64,000 nucleotides of DNA from an uncultured Draconibacterium sp. (GCF_963675585.1 NZ_OY776414.1:289001-353000); one strand, 5' to 3'. Positions 1-8,956 are shown, counted from the first letter of the stretch. The notes: generated by a model from the sequence alone, not told the origin. Made by a program: numbers and translations.

Positions 1-5
1 GAGAA

Positions 6-815
6 TTAAAACAGATCAGTTCTGCTTTCGTTTTCTTTTGGAAATTCATTCTGTAATTCAGAACCCTTTTGTGATTGTTCTGAAAACGGCGACAGCAACT
101 GATTACTGTGACTTTCTTCCTCTTCTTGTTCTTCAACCGGTAACTGCGACTGATTACTGTGACTTTCTTCCTCCTCCTCTTCTTCAGTTTCCCAATCGAA
201 TTTCTCGCGGCGGATGAGGTACTTTCGATAATAAAATGCGAGTACCACTCCCGAAACAGCTCCCCACAAATGTCCTTCCCACGAAATGTCCGGATTTATT
301 GGAAACATTCCCCATATCATGCCGCCATAAAGAAAAACAACAACTGTGGATAGAGTGAGCAAGCGCACATCATTTCGAATTATTCCGCTTACAAAATGAA
401 AAGCGGCCATGGCATAAACTACACCGCTGGCTCCTATGTGCCAGGCTTCTCGTCCAACCAGCCAAACACAAATGCCGGCCCAAAAATACATCTGAAAAAA
501 TATACGGTACGAAATACGCCGGTAAAAATATACGAGCATAAAGAGCAAAATAAAAAACGGAAGCGAATTGGAAATCAGGTGGTTAAAGTTGGAGTGGATA
601 AATGGAGAAAAGAGAACACCCTGTAAACCATTTATATGACGTGGATAAACGCCAAATTTCACAAAACTTAAATCAGTTGTTTGCTCAATAATTTCAACTA
701 TCCAAAACGCAAGCACAAAAACAAGCGAAAACAGAAGGCTGTGGATAAAAATCCGCTTCTCCATTTCCGGATCAAGTTTTTTTGGATTGCTTGGATAGTA
801 TTTAAACAGGCTCAT
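6..815 (-). CDS. Rhomboid family intramembrane serine protease
   Basis: A 269-residue polytopic membrane protein with the rhomboid fold. It has an HSNFNHL segment after the first loop, the catalytic-serine motif GASG near residue 130, and the partner histidine in SWEGHLWG near residue 182. Rhomboids cleave transmembrane substrates inside the membrane; the substrate is unknown here. After the last membrane segment comes a hydrophilic tail of about 65 residues, rich in Glu, Ser, Asn and Gln, containing two copies of a 17-residue unit (EEEESHSNQ core). The tail is not part of the rhomboid core and is probably cytosolic and disordered. The gene reads out of the left edge with its stop at the window start, so downstream partners cannot be seen. 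Confidence 0.9.
   Translation of the reverse strand: MSLFKYYPSNPKKLDPEMEKRIFIHSLLFSLVFVLAFWIVEIIEQTTDLSFVKFGVYPRHINGLQGVLFSPFIHSNFNHLISNSLPFFILLFMLVYFYRRISYRIFFQMYFWAGICVWLVGREAWHIGASGVVYAMAAFHFVSGIIRNDVRLLTLSTVVVFLYGGMIWGMFPINPDISWEGHLWGAVSGVVLAFYYRKYLIRREKFDWETEEEEEEESHSNQSQLPVEEQEEEESHSNQLLSPFSEQSQKGSELQNEFPKENESRTDLF
98..173. repeat. 51-bp tandem duplication in the rhomboid tail
   Basis: A 25-base identical block occurs at 98-122 and again at 149-173, a period of 51 bases (17 codons). It duplicates the acidic SHSNQ segment of the rhomboid C-terminal tail and keeps the frame, so copy number could vary without breaking the gene. Confidence 0.8.
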
Positions 816-1037
816 AATTTATGTACTTTATTAATTGTTGAAGCCAAGTTACAAATATGTGGCAATAAACAAATCGCAAATATTTAATGAATGGAGCGTT
901 AACGAGAATAATTCCAAATAATGAATAACTATTTGATTTCATGGTTTTCCGTGAATTGTGCAAAAAATATTTATGTCAAATTGCACTAGATAAAAACAAA
1001 GGTAATCTCAAATTTTATAATAATAAAAAGCTGAGTT

Positions 1038-1190
1038 ATGAGAAATTACATGTTAATCCTGATAACACTACCACTAAGCTCGTGTGAAAATTCGAATGCC
1101 CCAGAAAAGTTAGTAGAACAATACAACAATAGTTTTATTAATGAAAATACAGAGCAGGATGAGTATTTCGCTGTTCAACATGCAATATAA
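1038..1190 (+). CDS. Small putative lipoprotein, possibly the 5' part of a broken gene
   Basis: A 50-codon frame starting MRNYMLILI with a lipoprotein-like signal (LPLSSC, Cys16). It ends at a TAA at 1188-1190. The same frame stays open after that stop, through a Cys-Gly-Ala-Cys stretch, directly into the PH-like gene downstream (ATG at 1263 and 1293). So a single stop codon separates the lipoprotein signal from the next frame. It may be a genuine tiny lipoprotein or the remnant of a longer one. I do not recognise a family. Confidence 0.35.
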   Translation: MRNYMLILITLPLSSCENSNAPEKLVEQYNNSFINENTEQDEYFAVQHAI

Positions 1191-1292
1191 GATAATTTAA
1201 TATATCAAATACAATGTGGAGCCTGCACCACAGTAATAAACGGGGCGATACCGAAAGGCCATATGAGTAGGAGAATAAAAAAAAACAAAAAC

Positions 1293-1745
1293 ATGAGTAC
1301 TATTCTAGGGAAAGACGAGCAAAAGATTAAAGAGGCGACATTTACAGCAAACCTTATTTTATTTTGGCTAAAGGCTGATTATATGTTAACCAATAAAAGA
1401 GTAACAGGTCATACTCCCAACACTCTATTGGGGATAATTCCATTAGGAAAAGCACAAATTGCTCAGCCGTTAAAAACAATTGCATCAGTATCAAGTTCAA
1501 CCAAATTTTCATTTATGAGATTATTAATTGGTTTGGTACTTGTTATTGCTGGGTTTGCACTTATAACATCATTTGGTATTTTTCTTTTACTTTTTGGTGC
1601 CATTAATGTTCTTAACTGTTATACAGCGACTTTTGTGATTACTAATAATGCGGGACAAAGTGTTGGATATGAAATTTCAATTCTCGAAAAATCGAAAGTA
1701 GTAGAATTTGTAAATGAAGTAAATACTGTGATTGCAGATTTGTAA
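1293..1745 (+). CDS. PH-like domain membrane protein (hypothetical)
   Basis: About 150 residues from the ATG at 1293 (an in-frame ATG also exists at 1263). The N-terminal half has the pattern of bacterial PH-like domains (LTNKRVTGHTPN, then IPLGKAQIAQPLKTIASV). Two adjacent hydrophobic segments (about residues 70-105) form a membrane hairpin, and the last part, ITNNAGQSVGYEIS, looks like the closing PH strand and helix. I prefer the 1293 start because the AGGAGA upstream could serve as ribosome binding site and the residues between the two ATGs are Lys/Arg-rich and unconvincing as coding. The function is unknown; the gene stands alone. Confidence 0.55.
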   Translation: MSTILGKDEQKIKEATFTANLILFWLKADYMLTNKRVTGHTPNTLLGIIPLGKAQIAQPLKTIASVSSSTKFSFMRLLIGLVLVIAGFALITSFGIFLLLFGAINVLNCYTATFVITNNAGQSVGYEISILEKSKVVEFVNEVNTVIADL

Positions 1746-2150
1746 TCTTCTCTATTTTGGAATTGATTTTCATAATGATTGTTAATGTTTCAGTGGTGCA
1801 TAGTATATCTTGATCAGTTTTAATTGTATTGAAGGATTTATAAATATTTGAAACGATTAAAATGTGAGTTTTCGAAGGATGAAATTGCTGATGAGGAAAT
1901 AATAAGAATTTATCGAAATCATTACAGTAACCGGATAATTTTTAAGTAAACCTCCATTCATTTCGTATTTAAAGTTTTAAAGCCCTGAATTGTCAGGGCT
2001 TTTTTACCGCACTAGATATCAAATAGAATAATTAAAAGGTTAAGCTAGATGTTTCTTTTGATTTTAATTATGGGAAAAGAGCAGGAGCTATGATATCGAA
2101 AAAAAATATTTATTTTAGTAAACATATGTATATTTAACCAGACACTAACC
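1746..2150. other. Intergenic stretch with one terminator and a gene-like scrap
   Basis: This 405-base gap holds a terminator near 1978-2006 and an open stretch at about 1849-1949 that reads KRLKCEFSKDEIADEE and ends in TAA but has no ATG. The scrap may be a decayed gene end. The rest is AT-rich with no recognised feature. Confidence 0.4.
1978..2006 (+). terminator. Intrinsic terminator
   Basis: Stem AGCCCTGA (1981-1988), loop ATTG, stem TCAGGGCT (1993-2000), followed by a run of Ts to 2006. It is placed to end transcripts from the PH-like gene or the scrap after it. Confidence 0.75.
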
Positions 2151-2780
2151 ATGAATAGCATTTTAATAGCAGATGACCATCCGTTAATTGTAAAGTCAAT
2201 ATTCAGTTTAATTCGAGAAGTTTTTCCTAAAGTAACCATTTACACTGCTTCCAATTGGAAAGAAGTGCAATTGACCTTTATCGAAAAAATTGATGTTTTT
2301 ATTCTTGATTTGGAAATGCCATGTGGCGATGCTGCAGATACAATTGAACATATTAATTGCAAATTCCCAAAGGCAAAAGTTCTGATATTAACTTCACATA
2401 CGCAATCATGGGTTTTTCAGGGTTTGAGTGAGCTCAAAATTGATGCATTTGTTTCAAAACTATCTGAACCATCTGAAATTATTGAGGCTTTGGTTCAACT
2501 GAACAAGAATCAGTTGTTTATGTGCACAGAGTTTAAACGTGTTTATTCGTATATCAAAAAGGAAATTACGGGTTTCGAACAATTAACGAAACGCGAAAAG
2601 GAAGTTTTAACTCTTATTCTTGATGCGAAATCAACCAAAGAAATTGCATTAGATTTATCTGTTTCTGAAAATACAATTGAAACGCACCGAAAGAATTTGT
2701 TTCTTAAATATGAGGTTAAAAATGTGGTTGGCTTAGTAAATAAAGCCATGGGGTACGGAAATTTAAAACGAGTGTTTTAA
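2151..2780 (+). CDS. LuxR/NarL-type response regulator
   Basis: A 209-residue regulator. The receiver domain covers about residues 1-120, with the acidic pair D8/D9 (ADDHP), phospho-acceptor Asp53 in FILDLEMP, and the switch Thr/Ser in ILTS. The receiver's usual conserved lysine lies in SKLSEP. The C-terminal LuxR helix-turn-helix (about 143-205) is typical: LTKREKEVLTLI, then SENTIETHRKNLFLKY. It should bind DNA when phosphorylated. The probable partner is the histidine kinase encoded tail-to-tail 8 bases away, a NarX-like type that usually pairs with this regulator class. Target genes are not evident. Confidence 0.92.
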   Translation: MNSILIADDHPLIVKSIFSLIREVFPKVTIYTASNWKEVQLTFIEKIDVFILDLEMPCGDAADTIEHINCKFPKAKVLILTSHTQSWVFQGLSELKIDAFVSKLSEPSEIIEALVQLNKNQLFMCTEFKRVYSYIKKEITGFEQLTKREKEVLTLILDAKSTKEIALDLSVSENTIETHRKNLFLKYEVKNVVGLVNKAMGYGNLKRVF

Positions 2781-2788
2781 GACACTTT

Positions 2789-4849
2789 TTAAGCCGTAAT
2801 TCTGTACAATAGCGAAATTTGTGTACCACTTTTTTTTCGCGACTTAATCTTCAGATTACCTCCAATCATTTCAGCCCGTTCTTTCATGTTTTTTAATCCA
2901 AAACCACTTTTATCGTGCATCCCAATTCCGTTATCTGAAATGTGAATAGTAATTTTATTAACGGAATGTATTGTTTCTATCGTAATATTATTTGCGTTAG
3001 AGTGTTTTAGCGCGTTGCTAATTGCTTCTTGCACAATTCGATACATTTCATTTTGATCTTGATCGGGTACCTTTTCCCAGTTGATTTCTGGATCGAAAAC
3101 AAAATTGAAGTCAATTTTTTCATTGTTTGACCAATATTTTTGTTCTTGAATTAGTCTGGGTAAATCAATTTTTGAATACTGAGGTTTTGCCAGTTGATGA
3201 GAAATATTGCGAACATATTTTTGTATACCTTTCAACTCTGTTTTTAACAATAGCTCGTCATCATCCTTAAAAATCCCTTTTTTCGAAGCAACAAAATAAC
3301 TCAGGGCCGTTAGCCTGCTTCCCAAATCGTCGTGTAGTTCTTTCGCCAGGCGCGTTCGTTCTTTTTCCTGACCCTGTAGGTTTGAGTTTAAAATGCTGCT
3401 TTTGCTTTGTTCTAATATACGTTGAATTTCATGATCTTTGCTTTCTTTTTCAGCTTGTAAGCTAACAACCTTCATTTTTTGTCTGTTGCGGAAATATAAT
3501 CCGGTAACCATTAATATTATAAAAATAGAAAGTGTAATTATCAAACTATTTCTGAATCGCGATTGTGAAATTTCAGAATTGAGTTTTTCTGTTTCAACCT
3601 GGCTGTTTAATTTTGCTATTTCAGCTTCTTTTTTTGTCGCTTCAAATTGCTCCTGCAATAGTGCAATTTTGTTGAGTATTCTTGAGTTTTTTAATGAGTC
3701 ATCCAGTGCTTTATAGTGTTGGTAATAGTTAAGTGATATTTTGTATTTTTTTTGTTTTTCTGTCGCCTGCGCCAACCAATAATAATAATCTGCTGTTAAT
3801 GATGACGCATCCAGATTTTCAATAGAGCTTAAATTTTGCATCATTATTTTTTCCGCTTTGTCTGGCTGGTTGTAATAAATGTAGATTTCAGCTTGGAGGA
3901 TTTCTGTTGAGGGATTTCTTTCGTTTTGTAATAAATGTTTGGTTTTTAATATAAAATCATCTCCCAGTTCTTTATGGTAGGGTTTATTAAGTAATGTACT
4001 GCATTTCCAGTAATGTAAATAGCTGTTAATTGGAATATAGTAGTTGGTTAATATATTTTTTGATTTAGCAATAGAGACTGCTTTCTTAAAATTAGAATAG
4101 GCTTTTTCAAACTCTTTTTCACTAAAATAACACATTCCAAGCCCGTAATATGCATCAATATAAGCCACGTTGATTTCTTTCGAAAATTTTAGCGATGATT
4201 GGTAATAGTGAATAGCATTGTAAGTTATACCAATATCTAAGTATAACATACCAATTTTTGAGTCTATTCCCATTAAGGTTTTTTTGTCAGAAGGAGCAGT
4301 ATAATCTCTGGCTTTTAATTTGTTTTGTAGCGATGTTTCATAATATCCCGCATTAAATTCTACACTACTAAGAAAATCATAGATAAGGTTGAGTTTATAA
4401 TTTCCATTTTTCTCGCTTCTTTTAATGTTTTCGTGAGAAATTTTGATCGATTCATCAACCATTCCTTTAAAACTTATAAACCACGCATAATATAGATAAT
4501 AATCAATTACAATTTGTTCGTTTTTTATCTCTTTCAATTCAATGGCAAGCTTATCAAAAGCTTTTTCGCTCTCCTCCAACTTATTTTGATATAAATAAGA
4601 AAGGGCAATAAGTAGTTTTGATTTAAATTTAAGATGGGCATTCTCTAGTTCAAGTGATAGCTGAAATGCATTTTGAGAAATCTGAAAAAAACTGTCAGGC
4701 TGGTATCTTATTTCATAGGCTCTTGTTAGTTCTGTTTCAATTTTCAGACTGTCAATATTTATTTGTTGTTCTTTTTTTTGAGTAGAATAACATTTAACTG
4801 AAAGAAAAAGTACGACTAACACGATTGTAAATGGAGGGTAAATTCTCAT
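2789..4849 (-). CDS. TPR-containing sensor histidine kinase (NarX/HisKA_3 type)
   Basis: 686 residues. An N-terminal hydrophobic segment, followed by an exported region of TPR-like helical repeats (about 40-400), a coiled coil, one membrane helix (about 440-458, IITLSIFIILMVTGLYF), then the kinase core. The HisKA_3 box is RTRLAKELHDDLGSRL with the phospho-accepting His near residue 501. The ATPase has the N box EAISNALKHS and G boxes DNGIGM and GFGLKNM. TPR-sensor kinases of this layout are common in Bacteroidota. The convergent response regulator at 2151-2780 is the likely partner. The 3' ends are only 8 bases apart with no terminator between, so read-through would produce antisense RNA. Confidence 0.9.
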   Translation of the reverse strand: MRIYPPFTIVLVVLFLSVKCYSTQKKEQQINIDSLKIETELTRAYEIRYQPDSFFQISQNAFQLSLELENAHLKFKSKLLIALSYLYQNKLEESEKAFDKLAIELKEIKNEQIVIDYYLYYAWFISFKGMVDESIKISHENIKRSEKNGNYKLNLIYDFLSSVEFNAGYYETSLQNKLKARDYTAPSDKKTLMGIDSKIGMLYLDIGITYNAIHYYQSSLKFSKEINVAYIDAYYGLGMCYFSEKEFEKAYSNFKKAVSIAKSKNILTNYYIPINSYLHYWKCSTLLNKPYHKELGDDFILKTKHLLQNERNPSTEILQAEIYIYYNQPDKAEKIMMQNLSSIENLDASSLTADYYYWLAQATEKQKKYKISLNYYQHYKALDDSLKNSRILNKIALLQEQFEATKKEAEIAKLNSQVETEKLNSEISQSRFRNSLIITLSIFIILMVTGLYFRNRQKMKVVSLQAEKESKDHEIQRILEQSKSSILNSNLQGQEKERTRLAKELHDDLGSRLTALSYFVASKKGIFKDDDELLLKTELKGIQKYVRNISHQLAKPQYSKIDLPRLIQEQKYWSNNEKIDFNFVFDPEINWEKVPDQDQNEMYRIVQEAISNALKHSNANNITIETIHSVNKITIHISDNGIGMHDKSGFGLKNMKERAEMIGGNLKIKSRKKSGTQISLLYRITA

Positions 4850-4874
4850 TTTGGAAGATTAAGGAGATTTTGGT

Positions 4875-5909
4875 TTAAGATAGTAGTTCCTTTATTGATA
4901 TTACAAATTCCAAAATTTCTTCTTCAGTTGTGTCAAACGAAGTCATCCAGCGCACTTCGGGTTTTAAATCGTCCCAAATGTAAAAGAAGAAACGTTTCTG
5001 CAAAGGCTCTATAATTTTTCGGGGAACCACAGCAAAAACCCCGTTAGCGACTACCGGTTGTGTAATTTGTATCTCAGGTATTTTTTCAACTTCAGTTTTT
5101 AAAAGTTGTGCCATTTTATTGGCGTGCCCTGCCGCTTCTTTCCATAAATCGTTTTCGAAATAGGCCAAAAACTGGGCACCCACAAAACGCATTTTTGAGT
5201 ACAGCTGCATACTTTGTTTACGTATGTATTTCGTCATTCCGGTAAGCTCCGGATTAAAAAACAGAACTGCTTCACCCATCATCATTCCGTTTTTTGTTCC
5301 ACCAAACGAAAGAATATCAACTCCGCAGTCAAGGGTAAATTCACGGAAATCCATGTTGAGAGCAACTGCAGCATTGGCAATTCGGGCGCCATCCATGTGT
5401 AAAAACATATTGTTACTGTGAGCCAAGTCGGCAAGTGCCTTTATTTCTTCGGGCCGGTAAACGGTGCCCATTTCGGTTACCTGCGAAATAGAAATAACTT
5501 TTGGCTGCGAGTGATGTTCGAAATCAAATCCTTTTAAGTGCGGGCGAATTGAATCTGGTGATATTTTTCCATTTTCAGGTTCTATTGGTAAAAGCTTACA
5601 TCCTGTAAATTTCTCAGGCGCTCCACACTCGTCTTCCTGAATGTGAGCTGTTTCGGCACAGATTATCGAATTAAAACTTTGTGTAACCGTCGATAAACTA
5701 AGTACATTGGCTCCGGTGCCGTTAAAAACAAAAAACACCTCGGTGTTCTGTCCAAACTTTTCTTTAAACAGCGAAATGGCTTTTTGCGTGTATTTGTCGT
5801 CTCCGTATCCTACAACATGCCCTATATTGGCGGCTTCCATTGATTTAAGAACAGATGGGTGCACTCCTGAGTTGTTGTCGCTGGCAAACCCTTTTTTAAT
5901 TGTTGTCAT
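4875..5909 (-). CDS. ltaE: Low-specificity L-threonine aldolase
   Basis: 344 residues, PLP fold type I. It cleaves L-threonine or L-allo-threonine to glycine and acetaldehyde. Visible family features are the N-terminal FASDNNSGVHPSVL, the aspartate and arginine in HMDGARIAN that contact PLP, and the PLP-binding lysine in SFGGTKNGMM (near residue 205). Full length for the family. It lies 25 bases upstream of the kinase gene on the same strand, but a functional link is not obvious. Confidence 0.93.
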   Translation of the reverse strand: MTTIKKGFASDNNSGVHPSVLKSMEAANIGHVVGYGDDKYTQKAISLFKEKFGQNTEVFFVFNGTGANVLSLSTVTQSFNSIICAETAHIQEDECGAPEKFTGCKLLPIEPENGKISPDSIRPHLKGFDFEHHSQPKVISISQVTEMGTVYRPEEIKALADLAHSNNMFLHMDGARIANAAVALNMDFREFTLDCGVDILSFGGTKNGMMMGEAVLFFNPELTGMTKYIRKQSMQLYSKMRFVGAQFLAYFENDLWKEAAGHANKMAQLLKTEVEKIPEIQITQPVVANGVFAVVPRKIIEPLQKRFFFYIWDDLKPEVRWMTSFDTTEEEILEFVISIKELLS

Positions 5910-6003
5910 TGTTGAATATTGTTAGTCGATTTTCTGTATTCTTTGTAACTTGTGTGCCACTTTAAGTACCTATAAAGAAAGAAAAAATCAAAGTCATTAA
6001 AAA

Positions 6004-6672
6004 ATGGAAAATACAATTCCTTTGTCGCAGAAACTTTATTTGTTGGGTGTTCATCCTGAAAAGGGAGGAATAGTATCGTCGTCGTATTCGGCAATGAATT
6101 TTTTATTGTCTGGTGCCATGTTACTTGAGCTCTTCAAAAACGGAAATATTAAATTTAAAGACAAACGGGTAGTTCTCATTCATACAAAAACGAACAATGC
6201 TACGCATAAGTTTTTGCTCGATAAAATAAGTGCTGCCAAATCGCCCCGGCGAATTTCATCCTGGATTAATCGCTTTAATATGTCGAATAAAAAAATCAGG
6301 GAAGGAGTACAAAAAGAATTAAGTGAAAAGCGGATTATTCGGATGCAAGCCAAACAGTTTTTATTTTTTAAATGGGAATCGCCTGCAATTCTGAATAAAT
6401 CGCTTGTTTATCATTTGATAGATAATGTTAAGGAACAAATTTTTAGAGGTACTTCGGTTGAAGAGGAATTGATATTATTATCGTTTATACGACCTGGAAA
6501 ATTGCTTTACCGTTTGTATCCCGACCGGCAAAAACGACATGAAGCCGATAAAAAACTGAAAAATCTTTTGGTTGACAATCCGGTGTCAAAATCAGTAGAA
6601 GAAGCCATTCAGGCAGCTCAGGTTGTTGCTGCTTCTATTGCTGTAAATACAGCTGTATCGGCAACACATTAA
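6004..6672 (+). CDS. GPP34/GOLPH3-family protein
   Basis: 222 residues matching the GPP34 (GOLPH3/Vps74) pattern: PLSQKLYLLGVHPEKGG near the N terminus, a helical core, and GAMLLELFKNGNIKFKD. In eukaryotes this family binds phosphatidylinositol-4-phosphate on Golgi membranes. Bacterial homologues exist but their role is not established, so no function is assigned. The stop is one base before the photolyase start, so the two are almost certainly co-transcribed. The C-terminal tail is Ala/Val-rich (EAIQAAQVVAASIAVNTA). Confidence 0.75.
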   Translation: MENTIPLSQKLYLLGVHPEKGGIVSSSYSAMNFLLSGAMLLELFKNGNIKFKDKRVVLIHTKTNNATHKFLLDKISAAKSPRRISSWINRFNMSNKKIREGVQKELSEKRIIRMQAKQFLFFKWESPAILNKSLVYHLIDNVKEQIFRGTSVEEELILLSFIRPGKLLYRLYPDRQKRHEADKKLKNLLVDNPVSKSVEEAIQAAQVVAASIAVNTAVSATH

Positions 6673-6673
6673 A

Positions 6674-7975
6674 ATGAAAACTACAATTAATATTTTTTGG
6701 TTTCGCCGCGATTTGCGTTTAATTGACAATCATGGTTTGTTTAAAGCGCTTCAATCAGGAGTGCCGGTATTGCCTGTATTTATTTTCGATACGGCAATAT
6801 TGAATAAACTGAATGTAAAAACAGATAGCAGAGTAACATTTATCTATCAACAAATTGTTGAACTGAAAACACAACTGGAGAAACTGGGATCTTCCTTACA
6901 AGTTTTTTACTCGACTCCGGAACAGGCTTTTCAAAAGCTTTTGGAGGACTACGATATCGATTCTGTTTTTTCTAACAAAGATTATGAGCCTTACGGAATA
7001 GACCGGGACAAAAAGGTTGGCGCACTTTTGCAAAAATCAGGAATTCGTTTTCAGAGTTTTAACGACCATGTTGTTTTTGAGCCAAATACGATTGTAAAAG
7101 ACAATGGCGAGCCTTATACTGTATATACGCCTTACTCAAAAAAATGGCTGGCAGCCTATGAAAAAAGGTTGGATGTAGCTTATCCTTCGCAAGATTTTCA
7201 GGAAAAGTTTTTGCAAACAGTAGTTTTGGGAATGCCTACACTAAAGGATATTGGCTTTTTGGAATCGGATTTAGAGGTGCCGGCATTAAGGATTGACCAA
7301 AAGCTGATTGAAGACTATGAGAAATACAGAGACATTCCTTCGCTGCATGGAACATCCAGACTTGGTATTCATCTTCGTTTTGGTACAGTTAGTATTCGCG
7401 AACTCACAAAAATAGCCAGCCGCTTGTCGATTACATTTTTAAAAGAACTTATCTGGCGAAATTTTTTTATCGATATTTTATGGCATTTCCCGGAAGTTGA
7501 GAATAGTTCGTTTAAACCCCGGTATGATTTTATTGAATGGCGTAATAACGAAGCTGAATTTGATCTTTGGTGCAAGGGTGAAACAGGTTTTCCGATGGTT
7601 GATGCAGGAATGCGCGAACTGAATGCGACCGGTTTTATGCACAATAGGGTAAGAATGGTTGTTGCCAGTTTTTTAACCAAACATTTATTGATTGACTGGC
7701 GTTGGGGAGAAGCTTATTTTGCAGAAAAGTTACTTGATTATGAGCTGGCTTCGAACAATGGTAACTGGCAATGGGCAGCGGGTTGTGGATGCGATGCTGC
7801 TCCGTATTTCAGGGTATTTAATCCCGAAGCACAACAAAAAAAGTTCGATTCGAAAAGTGAATATCTTTTAAAATGGATTCCCGAACTGGGGACTAGTGCC
7901 TATCCCAAACCCATTACAGATCATAAAATGGCACGCGAACGGGCACTTTCTACTTATAGAAAGGCACTAAAATAA
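6674..7975 (+). CDS. phrB: Deoxyribodipyrimidine photolyase
   Basis: 433 residues. Light-driven repair of cyclobutane pyrimidine dimers using FAD and an antenna chromophore. The N-terminal Rossmann-like domain begins NIFWFRRDLRLIDNHGLF. The FAD-binding C-terminal half carries TSRLGIHLRFGTVSIREL, WCKGETGFPMVDAGMREL, FMHNRVRMVVASFL and DAAPYFRVFNP. Length and motifs fit class I photolyases rather than a DASH cryptochrome, though that distinction is not certain by eye. Second gene of a tight GPP34-photolyase-small membrane protein operon. Confidence 0.93.
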   Translation: MKTTINIFWFRRDLRLIDNHGLFKALQSGVPVLPVFIFDTAILNKLNVKTDSRVTFIYQQIVELKTQLEKLGSSLQVFYSTPEQAFQKLLEDYDIDSVFSNKDYEPYGIDRDKKVGALLQKSGIRFQSFNDHVVFEPNTIVKDNGEPYTVYTPYSKKWLAAYEKRLDVAYPSQDFQEKFLQTVVLGMPTLKDIGFLESDLEVPALRIDQKLIEDYEKYRDIPSLHGTSRLGIHLRFGTVSIRELTKIASRLSITFLKELIWRNFFIDILWHFPEVENSSFKPRYDFIEWRNNEAEFDLWCKGETGFPMVDAGMRELNATGFMHNRVRMVVASFLTKHLLIDWRWGEAYFAEKLLDYELASNNGNWQWAAGCGCDAAPYFRVFNPEAQQKKFDSKSEYLLKWIPELGTSAYPKPITDHKMARERALSTYRKALK

Positions 7976-7980
7976 AAGTG

Positions 7981-8292
7981 ATGGAAAAGCTTAAAAAAAC
8001 AGTTTTAATGATAACCGGACCTGGTGTTATTTTACTCGAGGCTGTGGCTTTATTTGTGCATTTTTTTACTACGTTAAATGCAAAGCCATGGATTATTGCG
8101 GGCTTGTTTGTTTTCTTTCTAGTGTTTATTCCGCTTTATGCATTTGAGTATTTTAAGCAGGAATTCAGGGAGGATACGAGCAAAAAAGTTGAATTCAAAA
8201 AGAGAAAGACGCGTACCGAGTGGCGCGGTGGTAATATACATGGGAAAATACCAACCCAGCAAAAACGCCCGGGTAAAATGTTCAATAATTAA
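7981..8292 (+). CDS. Small two-helix membrane protein (hypothetical)
   Basis: 103 residues from the ATG at 7981; a GTG lies just before it. Two hydrophobic helices (about residues 8-28 and 38-58) are followed by a basic, charged cytosolic tail ending KKRKTRTEWRGG and QQKRPGKMFNN. It begins 5 bases after phrB and is probably translated from the same message. No family recognised. Its stop codon abuts the stop of the convergent glutathione peroxidase. Confidence 0.65.
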   Translation: MEKLKKTVLMITGPGVILLEAVALFVHFFTTLNAKPWIIAGLFVFFLVFIPLYAFEYFKQEFREDTSKKVEFKKRKTRTEWRGGNIHGKIPTQQKRPGKMFNN

Positions 8293-8838
8293 TTATTGTT
8301 CCCTTTCGTTGAGCCAATCAATAATGCGGTCGGTTTTCGGACTTTTTATTGGAGGAACAAAGTCAACAATTTCACCCTTTTCGTCGATTAAAAATTTTTG
8401 AAAATTCCAGGCTACTTTGGCATCGAGCACACCATTCTCTTCGCTGTTGGTAAGCCATTTATAAAGAGGGTGAGCATTTTCTCCTTTTATTTCAATTTTT
8501 TCCATCATTGTAAAAGTGACTTCGTACTTTTTTGTACAGAAATCGTAGATTACATCATTTTCAGCCGGATCTTGCGAACCAAAATCGTTGCAGGGAAATC
8601 CAATAATTTCAAAATCGTCACCTCCGTATTCTTCATAAAGTTCCTGTAGCTTTTTAAACTGAGGAGTTAACATACATTCCGATGCGGTATTAACAATCAG
8701 TACTTTTTTCCCTTCGAGTTGTGAAAAATCATAAGGCTCTCCAATGATTGTGGTTGCAGTAAAATAGTACAAGCTTTTAGTTTGTCCCGAAATTTGAGTG
8801 GATAAAACCAGCACAAAAAGAATGATTATGATTCTCAT
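8293..8838 (-). CDS. Exported glutathione peroxidase
   Basis: 181 residues with a signal peptide (MRIIIILFVLVLSTQISGQ), so it acts outside the cytoplasm. The peroxidatic cysteine is Cys55 in NTASEC, where selenoenzymes have Sec. The tetrad Gln follows in LTPQFKKLQ, and Trp/Asn appear in VAWNFQKFLID. The second Cys in IYDFCTKKY could be the resolving Cys, making it thioredoxin-dependent as in most bacterial members. It reduces H2O2 or lipid hydroperoxides. Single gene, convergent with the phrB operon. Confidence 0.9.
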   Translation of the reverse strand: MRIIIILFVLVLSTQISGQTKSLYYFTATTIIGEPYDFSQLEGKKVLIVNTASECMLTPQFKKLQELYEEYGGDDFEIIGFPCNDFGSQDPAENDVIYDFCTKKYEVTFTMMEKIEIKGENAHPLYKWLTNSEENGVLDAKVAWNFQKFLIDEKGEIVDFVPPIKSPKTDRIIDWLNEREQ

Positions 8839-8924
8839 TTTACTAAGCGTTTAATTGTCAATACTTTTTAAAAGTACCACAATTGTTGTTAATAAAAAAA
8901 CCTAGTAAACATAGCATATTTAAT

Positions 8925-8932
8925 TATCTTTG
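8925..8932 (+). promoter_or_regulatory. Probable -7 element of dnaX promoter
   Basis: TATCTTTG matches the Bacteroidota -7 consensus TAnnTTTG, 25 bases before the dnaX start. I did not find a clean TTTG at the -33 position. Confidence 0.5.
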
Positions 8933-8956
8933 AACGACCGAAAGGTGTTTTAGACT

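Noticed and set aside
1191-1262. QCGACTTVINGA resembles the 2Fe-2S motif of xanthine-dehydrogenase-type small subunits
   Set aside because: Only one short stretch matches, there is no other ferredoxin motif, and the frame follows a stop codon.
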